Made by a program: the position numbers and the translations under genes. A DNA stretch of 64,000 bases from Haematococcus lacustris (lineage: Eukaryota; Chlorophyta; Chlorophyceae; Chlamydomonadales; Haematococcaceae): positions 859,075 to 923,074 of the forward strand of contig JASKMD010000016.1 in NCBI GenBank assembly GCA_030144725.1. The letters run 5' to 3'. The notes below the pieces were generated by a model. It worked only from the letters and a program-made list of their open reading frames with translations, was not told the origin of the DNA and did no database searches. Shown here one piece after another: positions 12,181 to 22,990 of this stretch. How positions within the stretch are numbered: the stretch's first letter is position 1; each line of letters opens with the position of its first letter.

Positions 12181-12300
12181 GCCCTCTCCCTACCCTACCC
12201 TTGGCGTAGCAGCCCTCTCCCTACCCTACCCTTGGCGTAGCAGCCCTCTCCCTACCCTACCCTTGGCGTAGTAGCCCTCTCCCTACCCTACCCTTGGCGC
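12181..12300. repeat. 31-bp tandem repeat, four copies
   Basis: GCCCTCTCCCTACCCTACCC starts at 12181, 12212, 12243 and 12274, a constant 31-bp period. Confidence 0.85.
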
Positions 12301-12507
12301 AGCAACCTGGAGCGGGCAACCTGGAGCGGGCAGCTTGGAGTAGCAGCCCACCCAGCCCACCCTGGCCATGCCATGCCCACACACCACAATGACCCTACCC
12401 ATCCCTCTCAAAAGGGATAGCTGAGCGCTTGGGTGGTTGTCAGCCCGTGCTTGTTGTCCTCGTCATCTTACCGCCTTGCTGCGATGTTGTTGTGTTGTCA
12501 CCTTGTT

Positions 12508-12735
12508 GGGTTGTGGTGTGGTGTGGTGTGGTGTGGTGTGGTGTGGTGTGGTGTGGTGTGGTGTGGTGTGGTGTGGTGTGGTGTGGTGTGGTGTGGTGTG
12601 GTGTGGTGTGGTGTGGTGATGGTGATGGTGATGGTGATGGTGATGGTGATGGTGATGGTGATGGTGATGGTGATGGTGATGGTGATGGTGATGGTGATGG
12701 TGATGGTGATGGTGATGGTGATGGTGATGGTGATG
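12508..12735. repeat. Compound microsatellite (GTGTG)n to (GTGATG)n
   Basis: About 108 bp of pentanucleotide GTGTG switches abruptly near 12617 to about 118 bp of hexanucleotide GTGATG. Confidence 0.95.
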
Positions 12736-12849
12736 GGAGGTTGCGGTAGGGAGGTGTTGCGGTCATTGGGTGCATCAATGCATGTGCTTAGCATTTCCAT
12801 ATTGAGGTGTTGTGGAGTGATGGTGCATCGAGACATGTGCTTGCAAGTC

Positions 12850-13095
12850 CCGTAGCGAGGTGTTGCGGGATGTTTGGGTGTTGAACATGTGTTTTGCGGG
12901 GGTGTTTCGAGGTGTTTGAGCGTCAATGCATGTGTTTTGCGGGGGTGTAGCGAGGTGTTGCGGGGTGTTTGGGTGTCAATACATGTGTTTTGCGGGGGTG
13001 TAGCGAGGTGTTGCGGGGTGTTTAGTGGTCAATACATGTGTTTTGTGGGGATGTTGCGGGATGTTTGGGTGTCAATGCACGTGTTTTGCGGATGT
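12850..13095. repeat. Irregular 43-53 bp minisatellite
   Basis: GTTTTG(C/T)GGGG blocks start at about 12891, 12934, 12987, 13040 and 13083, with CGAGGTGTTGCGGGGTGTTT between them. It runs into the second near-palindrome cluster. Confidence 0.7.
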
Positions 13096-13104
13096 AAGAG
13101 TCGA

Positions 13105-13490
13105 TGAAATAGTCGACATCTGTGCAGATGAAGCCACGACATCTGCACAGCCAAGCCGCGAATGTAAAAGTCGACATCTGTGCAGATGCTATAGACAACA
13201 TCTGCACAGCCAAGGCTCGAATGTAATAGTCGACATCTGTGCAGATGTCGTTGTCAGCAGCTGCACAGATGTCGGTCACGACATCTGCACAGCCAAGCAT
13301 TGAATGTAATAATCGACATCTGTGCAGATGTCGTCGTCAGCAGATGCACAGATGTTGGTCGCGGTATACGACATCTGTGCAGATGTCGACTTTCCGCAGC
13401 TGCACAGATGTCGACATCGCCTGCATCTGTGCAGATGTCGACTAGCAGAAGCTGTGCAGACTAAGGACAACCGACATCTGTGCAGATTGC
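13105..13490. repeat. Second CATCTGTGCAGATG near-palindrome cluster
   Basis: The CGACATCTGTGCAGATG core and its reverse CATCTGCACAG recur irregularly, in both orientations, separated by unique spacers of about 20-40 bp. Confidence 0.85.
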
Positions 13491-13629
13491 TTGGTGAGAA
13501 ATTCGCGGTCCAACTACGTCGCAACGGATGCACGGATTCACGTAAAACTTATACCGTTCGAACGGCCTTCTACTCTAGTTTTCAAAGAGCTATGGTCGGT
13601 CCAATCGCGACCGGTCCTTGTTTATCATG

Positions 13630-15300
13630 AGTGCTCATGGTGGTGCCTAGGGCTGGGAGGGGGCGGGGGAGGGGAAGGGGAGCAGGCAGCGAGCAAGGGA
13701 GCGGATGGGAAGGCTGGGAGGGGTTGGGATTGGAGGGGGTGGGCTGGGAGTGGTTGGGCTGGGAGGGGGTGGACTGGGCGGGGTTGGGCTGGGAGGGGTG
13801 GGCTGGGAGGGGGTGGGCAGGCTTGATGAGGTGGGCTCCTGCAATGATGGGTGGAGGGGGGGCGGGCATGCTGGGTCGTTGCATGCCGTGGCCTTGAACC
13901 TGCCTGGTGAACATGATGTAACTTTGAAAGTGTTAAACTGATTGAGGCCTGGGCTGTTTGATGTGCAATTTGTTTCAATAGATGGGCCAATGGGTCAAGA
14001 ACAAGGTCTTTGTATCGATTTCCCTATAGGTGCAACGGGTGCAACACAGTGGTGGACACAGTGGAGCAGGGGGGGGTGTAAGCCGGTGATACCTTAGTGT
14101 GCGCCGACCGAAATGATGTATTCGGCGGAAGCGAATACAACCAGATGTTTTAGTTGCCCCGTCCAGGTGCCCTGCACGCCCGGCAGGCATCGCGTTGGGT
14201 GTCGGCCGGACATTCCATTTGTGCACAACCAGCTTACTACGCTAGGTAGATGGGGTCACAGCGATGTGGCTCACCGTGCCAAGGAGACCCGTCTCGCCGC
14301 TTGTTCGCGGGCACATGTGGCAGTACGCGAGCAAAGACTCCAATGGCTAGCGCTGATGGTCAGATAACGCGGACTAAACCTCCGATGCCAATGTGATAAA
14401 CGCTATCGAGAACGGTGCAGTATTGAGGAAGTAATCGCATGCATATCACCAACCCCATGTGGGGGCGCCTGAACGGCACGCCGACCGACCGACTAGTGAC
14501 CGCTCTACCTTGCTCGTCGTTGCGGCGTTGTTGTATGCACGTGCACTACCGTCAGGATGCAAGGGGTCAATGGTGCAAGGATACCGCGGAGGGGGGCAAA
14601 GTTGACTTTAGCCCGTCCCTCGCAGGCCAAGCTGCGGAGCACCACGCCGCAGCGGGCCGTCGCGGTTTGACCTCTTGGAGTGCAGTATACGCGACAAAAA
14701 GTGACGGTACATTTTTTCGAGCCATTTTACCTGACCTTGTGGGACCTGACTATCAGAAACGGTGCAGAATTGAAAGAGTGTTTGCATGAAGATTACCAAC
14801 CCCATGTTGGGACATCCTGAGTGGGAGGGGCAGGCTGGGGCTGGAATGGAGTGGGATGGGGTGGGAGGGCCGTGCTAAGCAGGGAGGGGGTGGGGGTGCT
14901 TGAGGGCAGGTTCCGGGCGGTCGGATTGAGCTAGTCATTACTGCAAGGCAAAGTGAGGTCACGTCAGAGTCACTTCCAGCGGGCCTGATTCATAAAACCG
15001 TGCTTTCTTGTCCAGCAGCTGTGTCATTGAGTAACGAACAAAGTTGACACTCAAAAGTCTTTACAACATTTGACAACATGCCGATTTAAGCAAGAGGTTC
15101 TAACTTCTCGTGGGGTTGGGCGATTCGCGACTTTTTTGGTATTCAATTTTTCTCTGATTTCTGAGGTTGGGGCGGTTATAGGCAACCATCTGTGGCCTGC
15201 TGTGCCTGCGACTGCGGCTGCGACTGCAACTGCGACTGCGGCTGGTCCTGACACTTCAGGACCAATAAGAGGTTCGCGGAGCGAGCCCAGCGGCTGGACA
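13630..15300. other. No gene recognised; dispersed 75-nt motif
   Basis: GGGGTGGGCTGGGA-type purine-rich repeats occupy 13645-13850. Two copies of a dispersed motif lie at 14384-14460 and 14749-14808 (core CGGTGCAG...ACCAACCCCATGT), with a third at 15985-16059. No spliced gene can be supported. Confidence 0.5.
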
Positions 15301-15315
15301 ATCATGTCTCCTGGT

Positions 15316-15795
15316 CAGTGTTGTGAATCTTCAGATTTTCAGATTTTCAATTTTCAGATTTTCAATGAAAATGAAAGTGTTTCATTGAAAAACTGAAAGA
15401 GTTTCATCGTCAGTGAAACTGAGCGGATGCCGCTGGTTCTCAGCCTATCCTTTCAAACGCGACTTGTTTGTAGGCCTGCACTGTTTGAAGTGCAGAAATA
15501 CTTAGGTTGCCAAAGGTCAGACATGCAAGCCATTTTAAAAGATGCAAGCCGTCCATGCTGTCCGTGGATCCGCCATCTGTGGCGTTTTCTGGCTTGCGCT
15601 TCTTCCGCTGTGGCTGTAGCGCGCTGGCGCCAACCAGGTTAATCACAGCACAGCCAATCACTCTGCAACACCCGATCTGCGATCTGACCGGGGGCAGCAC
15701 CCGGCACTTTCAGATTTTCAGTGAAGACGTTCAGATTTTCAGATGAAAATTTTCATTGAAAATCTGAATGAAAATCTGAAATTTTCACAACACTG
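15316..15795. mobile_element. hAT-type MITE with 12-bp TIRs and 8-bp target duplication
   Basis: The element starts CAGTGTTGTGAA (15316-15327) and ends with the exact reverse complement TTCACAACACTG (15784-15795). It is flanked by a perfect 8-bp direct repeat CTCCTGGT at 15308-15315 and 15796-15803. An 8-bp duplication and CAGTG-type ends are the hallmark of hAT transposons. Subterminal regions are rich in TCAGATTTTCA repeats in both orientations, as expected for transposase-binding sites. At 480 bp with no coding capacity it is non-autonomous. Confidence 0.88.
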
Positions 15796-15984
15796 CTCCT
15801 GGTAACATTTATCCTGAGCACATTTATCATGGTAACAGGCGCAGTTCTATCATTAATGCCACTACTCAGCACTATAACAACCGGCAGTGAGCAGCTGAGG
15901 TGTGTCCGCGATCGCTTGCGCTGACATGGTCTCAAACACAGAATCAACGCGCCGCTAGCCAGGAGATTCGCATGTTTTTGCAGC

Positions 15985-16059
15985 TGCCAATGTGATGAAC
16001 GCTATCGAAGACGGTGCAGTATTGGGTGACTATATCCATGAAGATTACCAACCCCATGT
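15985..16059 (+). repeat. Third copy of dispersed 75-nt motif
   Basis: CCAATGTGATGAACGCTATC followed by ACGGTGCAGTATTG and ATGAAGATTACCAACCCCAT matches 14384-14460 and 14749-14808 with scattered changes. All copies are in the same orientation and end at ACCAACCCCATGT. Confidence 0.75.
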
Positions 16060-16353
16060 CCGCTGCCTTCGGTTTCGAGCTGCCCCGCGCCAGAGCCTCG
16101 GCCTCGCCTTTTACAACCGCCTAAAACGACCCGCGACTCCATTATCTACATGTAATTGAGTTTTACTCAGTTGTAATCGTTAATAGACCTCGTTTTAAGA
16201 ATCGTTAACTGCAGCGACCTGGTGTATTAACAAAAAGTGCTCCCAACGAACACGTAACAGCCGGCCAGCACCATCGCAGGGGACAAGAAGCATCACATTG
16301 CGCGGCTTCGCCGCGCCAATAGAGCCTCGCCTACGTAAAACTCAATTACACTA

Positions 16354-16502
16354 GATAATGGAGTCGCCAGGGCCGTTTTAGGCAGTTGAAAAAGGCTCTA
16401 GTCGCTACGCTCCGTGACCGCTGGCTTCGGTCTCGAGCTGCCCCGCGCCAGGGCCTCGGCCTCGCCTTTTTAAACCGCCTAAAACGACCCGCGACCATTA
16501 TC
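16354..16502. mobile_element. Palindromic MITE (GATARTGG family), flanked by TA
   Basis: It begins GATAATGGAGTCGCC and ends CGACCATTATC, with TA on both sides (16352-16353, 16503-16504). The arms are inverted copies (GGCCGTTTTAGGC against GCCTAAAACGACC). A right-end-only copy lies at about 16061-16146, and a complete 196-bp relative with GATAGTGG ends and the same TA flanks is at 48792-48987. TA flanks suggest Tc1/mariner-type mobilisation, which is inference. Confidence 0.7.
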
Positions 16503-16518
16503 TACTACGTAAAAAAAT

Positions 16519-16748
16519 TAGGGGGTCAAGATGAAAAATGTGCTCGGAATGGCCTGCGATTCAACGTGCGACTTCTCCTAACTTCAACACCGCATAGTAC
16601 ATCGAGGAAGTCGAGCGCGACTCACTGTGCGGTAAGATCAAAAGTCGTTCTGAATTTTGGGAGCCTTCAAAATAGAGATGAGTAGTGGGTCTGGTAACGT
16701 ACACGCCAGCGCGTCTACTCGCGATGTTTCGTTTTGAATGGTCTGGCC
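16519..16748 (+). repeat. 230-bp dispersed repeat, copy 1
   Basis: From GGGGGTCAAGA to GAATGGTCTGGCCGG this is nearly identical, in the same orientation, to 22758-22990. I see only a handful of base changes. Function unknown. Confidence 0.9.
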
Positions 16749-17044
16749 GGCCCGTCAACCAACAGCCCAGTCAAACAAGCACCCCCTACCCCTGCTGAGT
16801 ACAGCCCCGGCCCAATTGAAGGTTGGTCTGACAACCGCAGTCCAGGGCCAGAGTCCAGGGACGGATGCGGCGCTTGGCCGTGGCGTGCACGTTCAACGCG
16901 TTGCACGTTAAACGCACGTTAGACGCACGTTGTAAAGCGTGCACGTTGAACGCACTGCCTATGCGGAAAAACATGTTCAGCCTCTGCTTCAGCGCGAGGT
17001 AGCCTCACGTCCCCAATGCACCTGATGGCAGGTGTCTAGCCCCG

Positions 17045-18155
17045 AAAAGCAGCCAGGCTAGCAGCAGGGGCATCAGCAGCAGGGGCAACAGCAGGGGCAG
17101 CAGCAGCAGGGGCAGCAGCAGCAGCAGCGGGGCAGCAGCAGGGGCAGCAACAGCAGTAGCACCGGCAGCAGCGGCAGCGGCAGCATCAGGGGCAGCAGCA
17201 GCGGCAGCAGCAGCAGCAGGGGCAGCTGGGGCAGGGGCAGCAGCAGGGGCAGCAGTAGCAGGGGCAGCTGGGGCAGGGGCAGCAGCAGCAGCAGGGGCAG
17301 CTGGGGCAGGGGCAGCAGCAGGGGCAGCAGCAGCAGGGGCAGCAGCAGCAGCATGGGCAGCAGCAGCAGGGGCAGCGGCAGCAGCAGGGGCAGCTGAGGC
17401 AGGGGCAGCAGCAGCGGCAGCAGCAGGGGCAGCAGCAGCAGCAGGGGCAACAACAGCAGTAGCAGGGGCAGCAGCAGCAGCAGGGGCAGCAGCAGCAGCA
17501 GCAGGGGCAGCAGCAGCAGCAGCGGCGGCAGCAGCAGCGGCGGCAGCAGCAGCGGCGGCAGCAGCAGCAGCAGCAGGAGGGGCACCAACAGCAGTAGCGG
17601 CGGCAGCAGCGGCAGCGGCAGCATCAGGGGCAGCAGCAGCGGCAGCAGCAGCAGCAGGGGCAGCTGGGGCAGGGGCAGCAGCAGGGGCAGCAGTAGCAGG
17701 GGCAGCTGGGGCAGGGGCAGCAGCAGCAGCAGGGGCAGCTGGGGCAGGGGCAGCAGCAGGGGCAGCAGCAGCAGGGGCAGCAGCAGCAGCATGGGCAGCA
17801 GCAGCAGGGGCAGCTGAGGCAGGGGCAGCAGCAGCGGCAGCAGCAGGGGCAGCAGCAGCAGCAGGGGCAACAACAGCAGTAGCAGGGGCAGCAGCAGCAG
17901 CAGGGGCAGCAGCAGCAGGGGCAGCAGCAGCGGCGGCAGCAGCAGCGGCAGCAGGAGGGGCACCAACAGCAGTAGCGGCGGAAGCAGCGGCAGCGGCGGC
18001 GGCAGCAGCAGCGACTGCAGCAGCAGCAGGGGCAGCTGGGGCAGCAGCAGGGGCAGCAGCAGGGGCAGGGGCATCAGCAGCAGGGGCACCAGCGGCAGCA
18101 GGGGCAGCAGGGGCGGCAGTAGCAGGGGCAGCAGCAGCAGCAGCAGGGGTAGCCA
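17045..18155. repeat. GCA/GGGGCA-rich satellite with higher-order duplications
   Basis: Imperfect (GCA)n interrupted by GGG. Long blocks are duplicated: CAGCATCAGGGGCAGCAGC occurs at 17181 and 17619, 438 bp apart, and GGGGCACCAACAGCAGTAGC recurs near 17580 and 17958. The long poly-Ala and poly-Leu frames here follow from the repeat. Confidence 0.9.
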
Positions 18156-18990
18156 ACAGCCAACAGTTTGCGCCAACATGTCATCAAGGCCAAGATCGTG
18201 ACTGACAGCCTTTGCCATATGGATAGCGAGGCGTTTCCACGCTGGACTTTGACGTCTCAGCTCATCCGGCGCAGCTCATCCGCTATACACGGGCAATGTG
18301 GTGTACACCGAAGCAATGTGGTGTACACGGGCAATGTGGTGTTCGATGCCTGCTGCCGACACTGACGAGAATTTGTAGAAGCACATGTCACGCACCACGC
18401 CCGCATTGGCACAACCAACCACACTGTGACTATACATTGTGGTCACATCGTCACAGTCCCGCAGTGGCTCATAACAACACATTGGCATGATGGCGTAATG
18501 ACATATTGGCATGATGGCATAACAACATATTTGCATAACGACATGTTGGCACAACATGGACTTTGCTTTAATTCTGCTTTGCTGTTGATGCTATGAACAT
18601 GTTGCATTGGGCCTTCAACAGGTTGTAGCTTTACGGCCTTCCCAACCACGCATGGCAGCCATGTCTTCCTGTCCGTCCGATGTGGGACGGGCCTACTGTT
18701 AGGGAGCGGCATGTATCATGATATCTCATGATACACGTATATGGACTATTACTAATTCAGTTGTGGTGGCATGGACATGTTCGAGAGGCCACCATCAAAG
18801 GAGCTTGTCGGTGACTTGCTGGTAGGGACAAGGGCATGGGACAAAGTGGGCAAGGGGCAGATTCTAGTGGCTACACATGCACATGCGCACATGCTTGCTC
18901 ACGCACATGCCCACAACCTGCCCACAAGCATGCAACGCTACACAACAACACCTTCAGCCCTCCTACCCCTTGGCGCCTGCCTTTTGCAGC

Positions 18991-19724
18991 GCACGTACCT
19001 CCTTGGCGTATTGTCTTCCCGCTTGGAGGAGCTCCTTGCTCTCCTGTACAAACCAGCCCACATCACCAACGCAGCGTGTGAGACAGCATTGAAGCCGTTG
19101 AGCAGCAGCGGCGTGGAGAAAATGAGCCCAGAACAGGTGGCAGCTCACGTCAAGGCGCACACTGAGGATTTGGACACCTGGGTGCCTCACATCACCCGGG
19201 AGAGCCTAGCACAGAGCAGGGTGGAGGACAGGGTGGCCAAGCGTCAACGCAAGGAGGACAAGCAGGCTGCAGCTGTAGCCTTCTTTGGCATAGCATCACC
19301 CTCGCTCGCCACTGCCCACCCCTCTCCCGTAGCTGCCGCTGCCACCCCCTCACCCACAGCCGGTGCTGCCACCTCCACATCGGTCTGCAAGAGAAGCGTG
19401 GGGTCCATCACTATCAGCCTGGCATCTTTAGAGGCACGGTCAGCCTGTGGGCAAACAGCCACCATGCAGCAAGAGGAGGCAAAGCAGTATGCAGCGGACA
19501 AGGCTACAGATAAGGGCAGGCACCTGCAGGCAGTAGCTTTGTACCGCTGCAAGCTAGCTAGCAACAAGCTGCCACCAACCACCTCAAAGTTGCTGAAAAA
19601 CCAGCTGCAAGAGTTGTGGGCTGTGGTGGGCAATGGGCAGCCCACCGTGAAGCCCGTGCGGAACATGCACATAGCTGACTGGTTGGATGCTCTGGCGATG
19701 CACATGTCACCTGTCACCAGCTAG
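18991..19724 (+). CDS. Unknown protein sharing the PxHITNAAxETALKPL block
   Basis: The supported coding part starts after a plausible acceptor (TTTTGCAG at about 18990) and ends with the stop at 19722-19724; the upstream frame to 18771 is less convincing. It contains LEELLALLYKPAHITNAACE then TALKPL, a block shared with the protein at 44101-45315, followed by a charged region (VEDRVAKRQRKEDKQ), an Ala/Ser/Pro-rich linker and a Lys/Leu-rich C-terminal segment ending in a Trp/Leu motif (IADWLDALAMHM). No named domain recognised. Two diverged copies in one window suggest a multicopy, perhaps mobile, gene family. Confidence 0.5.
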
Positions 19725-19729
19725 ACCCA

Positions 19730-20940
19730 TGATTGCCATCACACACCTCAACATAGACACCTTGGCATGCCTTCCTGCAGCCAAATAGGATGGCACATGG
19801 TGGTAGTGAGAGGACACGAGGTCGGGGGACTGCATACCCATGTAAGTGCTGAACGCATCGTCACTGCCACATGAAACTTGGGTTGTAGTTTCATTGGAGT
19901 GATAACAGGCCAGTAACAAAGTGGCATACGATTTTATTAGTTTTCATGGCTGTGGCATGGCTGGGCGTGCCATGGGCTTGCTGTGAAGCTGTCACTCACA
20001 CCTCACTTGCATGTTGCAACAATCTTACCTATTATGTAGATGTGCTTGCTACGGACACATGTGTGTGACAAGGGTCGCGGATGGAGCCCTTGCTAGTGCC
20101 TGGCGCCGGTCACAGGAACACCGAATTCCGGTCAGTCAAGGCATGGGGCATGTCGCGTTTGATAGTGCTGCGCCACTTACTAAATGTAACTAGGACTATA
20201 GATGCACCTCCAGCCACCGTCGCGCTCGGGGCAGTCGCGCTCGGGGCAGTCACGTGACAGTGCACGGTGCTGCGATAGGCATTCTGACCCGTGCGACCTT
20301 ACAACTACAAGCCTCCAGTAGCAAGCTTGCGTCTCAAGCACATTCAATGTGGAGGGCGCCACAGGCTTCAGGCCAGGCACAACCATCAGCGGGATACAGC
20401 GCAAAAGTACGATTGCAAAGCACCAGGCGCAACTGCTATCCGTGGCCTATGGGCTCCGTTCGTCAAAATTTGAATTTTCCTCAGGGCGTGTCACAGCTGA
20501 CTATTAGGCATATCATGATACACTTATGACAATCCCAAGTCATCTTGGCGACCCTAGTTCGACTCTTGGTAACCGCAGAATCTCAAGGTTATCGCAGGTT
20601 GCAATTTGCTCGTAGCAACAGGTCGCGTGATGGCAGCATAACACGGTTAAACATCTGCTCTGGCTCATCGGCATCAGCCATGATGCCGGTGCACGATACA
20701 CTCCCAGTACTGCCCGCCAACTGCCGCCTAACTGCCACCCGAACCTCAGCGCGCACGGTTACGACCAGTGCGCGAGGGACAAAGGGTCCCCGCAGGCGTC
20801 TTGCGCTGCAGAAACAGGGCTTATAATGAAAATGTATATATCATATAATATCATGTATATATCATATAATATGATACAGCCCGGGACGCTCCTTACCTAC
20901 TGTACTAGGACCTTTTTCTGAACGCGAGTTATTTGAAGAT
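19730..20940. other. No gene recognised
   Basis: Unique sequence with an AT-rich duplicated stretch at 20832-20878 (ATGTATATATCATATAATAT twice) and CATGATA-type short palindromes at 18717-18740 and 20508-20525. Confidence 0.45.
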
Positions 20941-20961
20941 TATTTGAAGATTCGCCTTAGA

Positions 20962-21509
20962 ATGAGAGGAATGACGTTTTGTTTTGCCGCCGTGCTGGTC
21001 AGTATTCGCAGAGGCGTTTCGCTTGACCTTTCCCGTATCGCAAATACTCTGGAATGGCAATGGGCAATGGGCTGGATGGACGACGTCGACAGCGATGATG
21101 ACCTTGAGGTTGTCATTGCCCTAGGCTTTCTTCCGCTGCTGTTGGCAGCCATCTTGCCTCTTGTGGCCGACCTCGCCCCCCCGCAGTACGTTTGTCTCGC
21201 ATGTACATGCTTGCTCTCTTTGTCGTAAACGCAATGTGTGCTTTGTGTAGGCGACTGCCCCGTATGGGCTGCTTCTACAAGTATTCGATGAAGCCGTTCT
21301 GGGGACAGGTGCGCGTTGCATTGCGCTTGGCACTGGCCTTTGCAGTGAACGCACATGCAAGACATGCAGCAGGCTGCAGGTGTGCTGCAATGCGGGCTGC
21401 AACATGCAGCGTGTGTTGCAGTGGATTAGCAGCAACAATCTGCAGGTGTGCTGCAATGCGGGCTGCAACAGACAGCATGTGTGGTGCAGTGGATGAGCAG
21501 CAACAATAG
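20962..21509 (+). CDS. Two-exon hypothetical gene running into repeat
   Basis: Exon 1 (20962-21185) ends at a GTACGT donor in phase 2. Exon 2 starts at 21251 after TTTGTGTAG and the frame stays open to the stop at 21507-21509, with a 65-nt intron. The product has an acidic patch (MDDVDSDDDLE), then a hydrophobic Leu/Ala stretch (VVIALGFLPLLLAAILPLVA), then MGCFYKYSMKPFWGQVR. From about 21360 on the frame enters a GCAGGTGTGCTGCA minisatellite giving Cys/Ala repeats, so the original 3' end is probably lost. Perhaps the 5' part of a transposon gene; no family assigned. Confidence 0.35.
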
Positions 21510-21785
21510 GATGCAGGTGTGCTACAGGCTGCCGGCTGCAGGTGTGCTACAGGTTGCAACAGGCTGCCGGTGTGGTAGAGTGGTTGAGCAGCTGCAGAGG
21601 GCTACAAGTGTGTTGCAGTGGATGAGCAGCAGCAACAGGCTGCAGGTGTGATGCAGTGGATGAGCAGCAATAGCAGCAGCAGGTTGCTCGTGTGGTCAAG
21701 TGGATGAGCATCAGCAGCAGCAACAACAGCCTGCAGGTGTGATGCATTGCAGGCTATAGCAGGCAGCAAGTGTGTTGCAGTAATT
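21360..21785. repeat. GCAGGTGTGCTGCA minisatellite
   Basis: Imperfect units of GGCTGCAGGTGTGCTGCA(G/A)TG followed by GATGAGCAGCAGCAACAGG. The same family builds the arms of the 649-1534 foldback and the block at 52055-52420. Confidence 0.8.
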
Positions 21786-22757
21786 GAGCCATGTTTTCAA
21801 CATGTAAGATTGGTAAACCTGAACACAGCCCAGCAGTTATGCTTTGGTTGCTGCATAAGATGTGAGAACGACGTCATGCCTCGACATGAGTAAAAGAAAG
21901 AACAGTACATGAGCTACAGCAACATGCTGCAACATAGCCTGTCTCAACACCGACTCAACGAATGTCAACACAACACTAAGCACAATAGCCAAGTACCAAT
22001 GTTGTGCCATGCCAACAGGCCTGTGTCATGCCAACATGCCTTGCTACTCTCATACAATGGTCTGTGGGTGGGTCATGTACACCTTGTGCAGCACTCATCA
22101 ATCTACCGTCACTTGTTTGTGATGGCAGCACTTCGCTTGATACATATTGTAACCAGCCTGGACAGATGGCCCCACCCCTTCTATATGGCTGTACCGCTCA
22201 ACGCAACGGGGCTAAAATCTTACAAAAAGTGGGGCACGGAGTGGTGTGCAGTGGACATCGCGCCAATGAACATGGTGGTGATGGCGAAATGCGTTGGGCT
22301 TCAGCGCCGCGTACATGGCAGCACTTCGCTGGGCATGGCAGGCGCAGTTCGCTATCACGGCAATGCGTCCTCGATGGTGAGGGGGCTCGCCATTGTGCAG
22401 GCTGCTGGCCGTGCTGGTGGTGGTGCTAATGTTGCGGGCCCCGCTGGTGGCTAACGACCATCAACGATTAATTCGATTCATATAATCTTCAGCAATCTTG
22501 CCTTCGGTGCCCACGTGCGGGGGTCTTCGTAGATAATCAAAGTAATTACAAGTAACTTAAAAAAGTGTGTTAGCAACCTACCGCGCCTCAACGCCTCCTT
22601 GGTGGCCCTGAATCTGAAGCGCACTCCGACGCAGAACGTAGTGCGGTTGGCGGTCGCTAAGCTGCTGCCCAACCCCGGCAAATTTCATAAGAAGGTTCAA
22701 ATAATCTTTTAATTCAACGTGTTTTCAGAAAAAGGTCCCTAGTCTACATAAAATAAA

Positions 22758-22990
22758 TTGGGGGGTCAAGACGAAAAATATGCTCGGAATGGCCTGCGAT
22801 TCAACGTGCGACCTCTCCTAACTTCAACACCACGTCGTACATCGAGGAAGTCGAGCGCGACTCACTGTGCGGTAAGATCAAAAGTCGTTCTGAATTTTGG
22901 GAGCCTTCAAAATAGAGATGAGTAGTGGGTCTGGTAATGTACACGCCAGCGCGTCTACTCGCGATGTTTCGTTTTGAATGGTCTGGCCGG
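22758..22990 (+). repeat. 230-bp dispersed repeat, copy 2
   Basis: Direct copy of 16519-16748, ending at GTCTGGCCGG, beyond which the two loci differ. Confidence 0.9.

Noticed and set aside
17005..18218. 380-residue poly-Ala and poly-Leu frames on the minus strand
   Set aside because: Produced by the GCA/GGG satellite; both alternative frames are open and composition is pure repeat.
21909..22454. 181-residue + strand frame
   Set aside because: No domain-like composition, no splice support, overlaps an alternative equally open frame.
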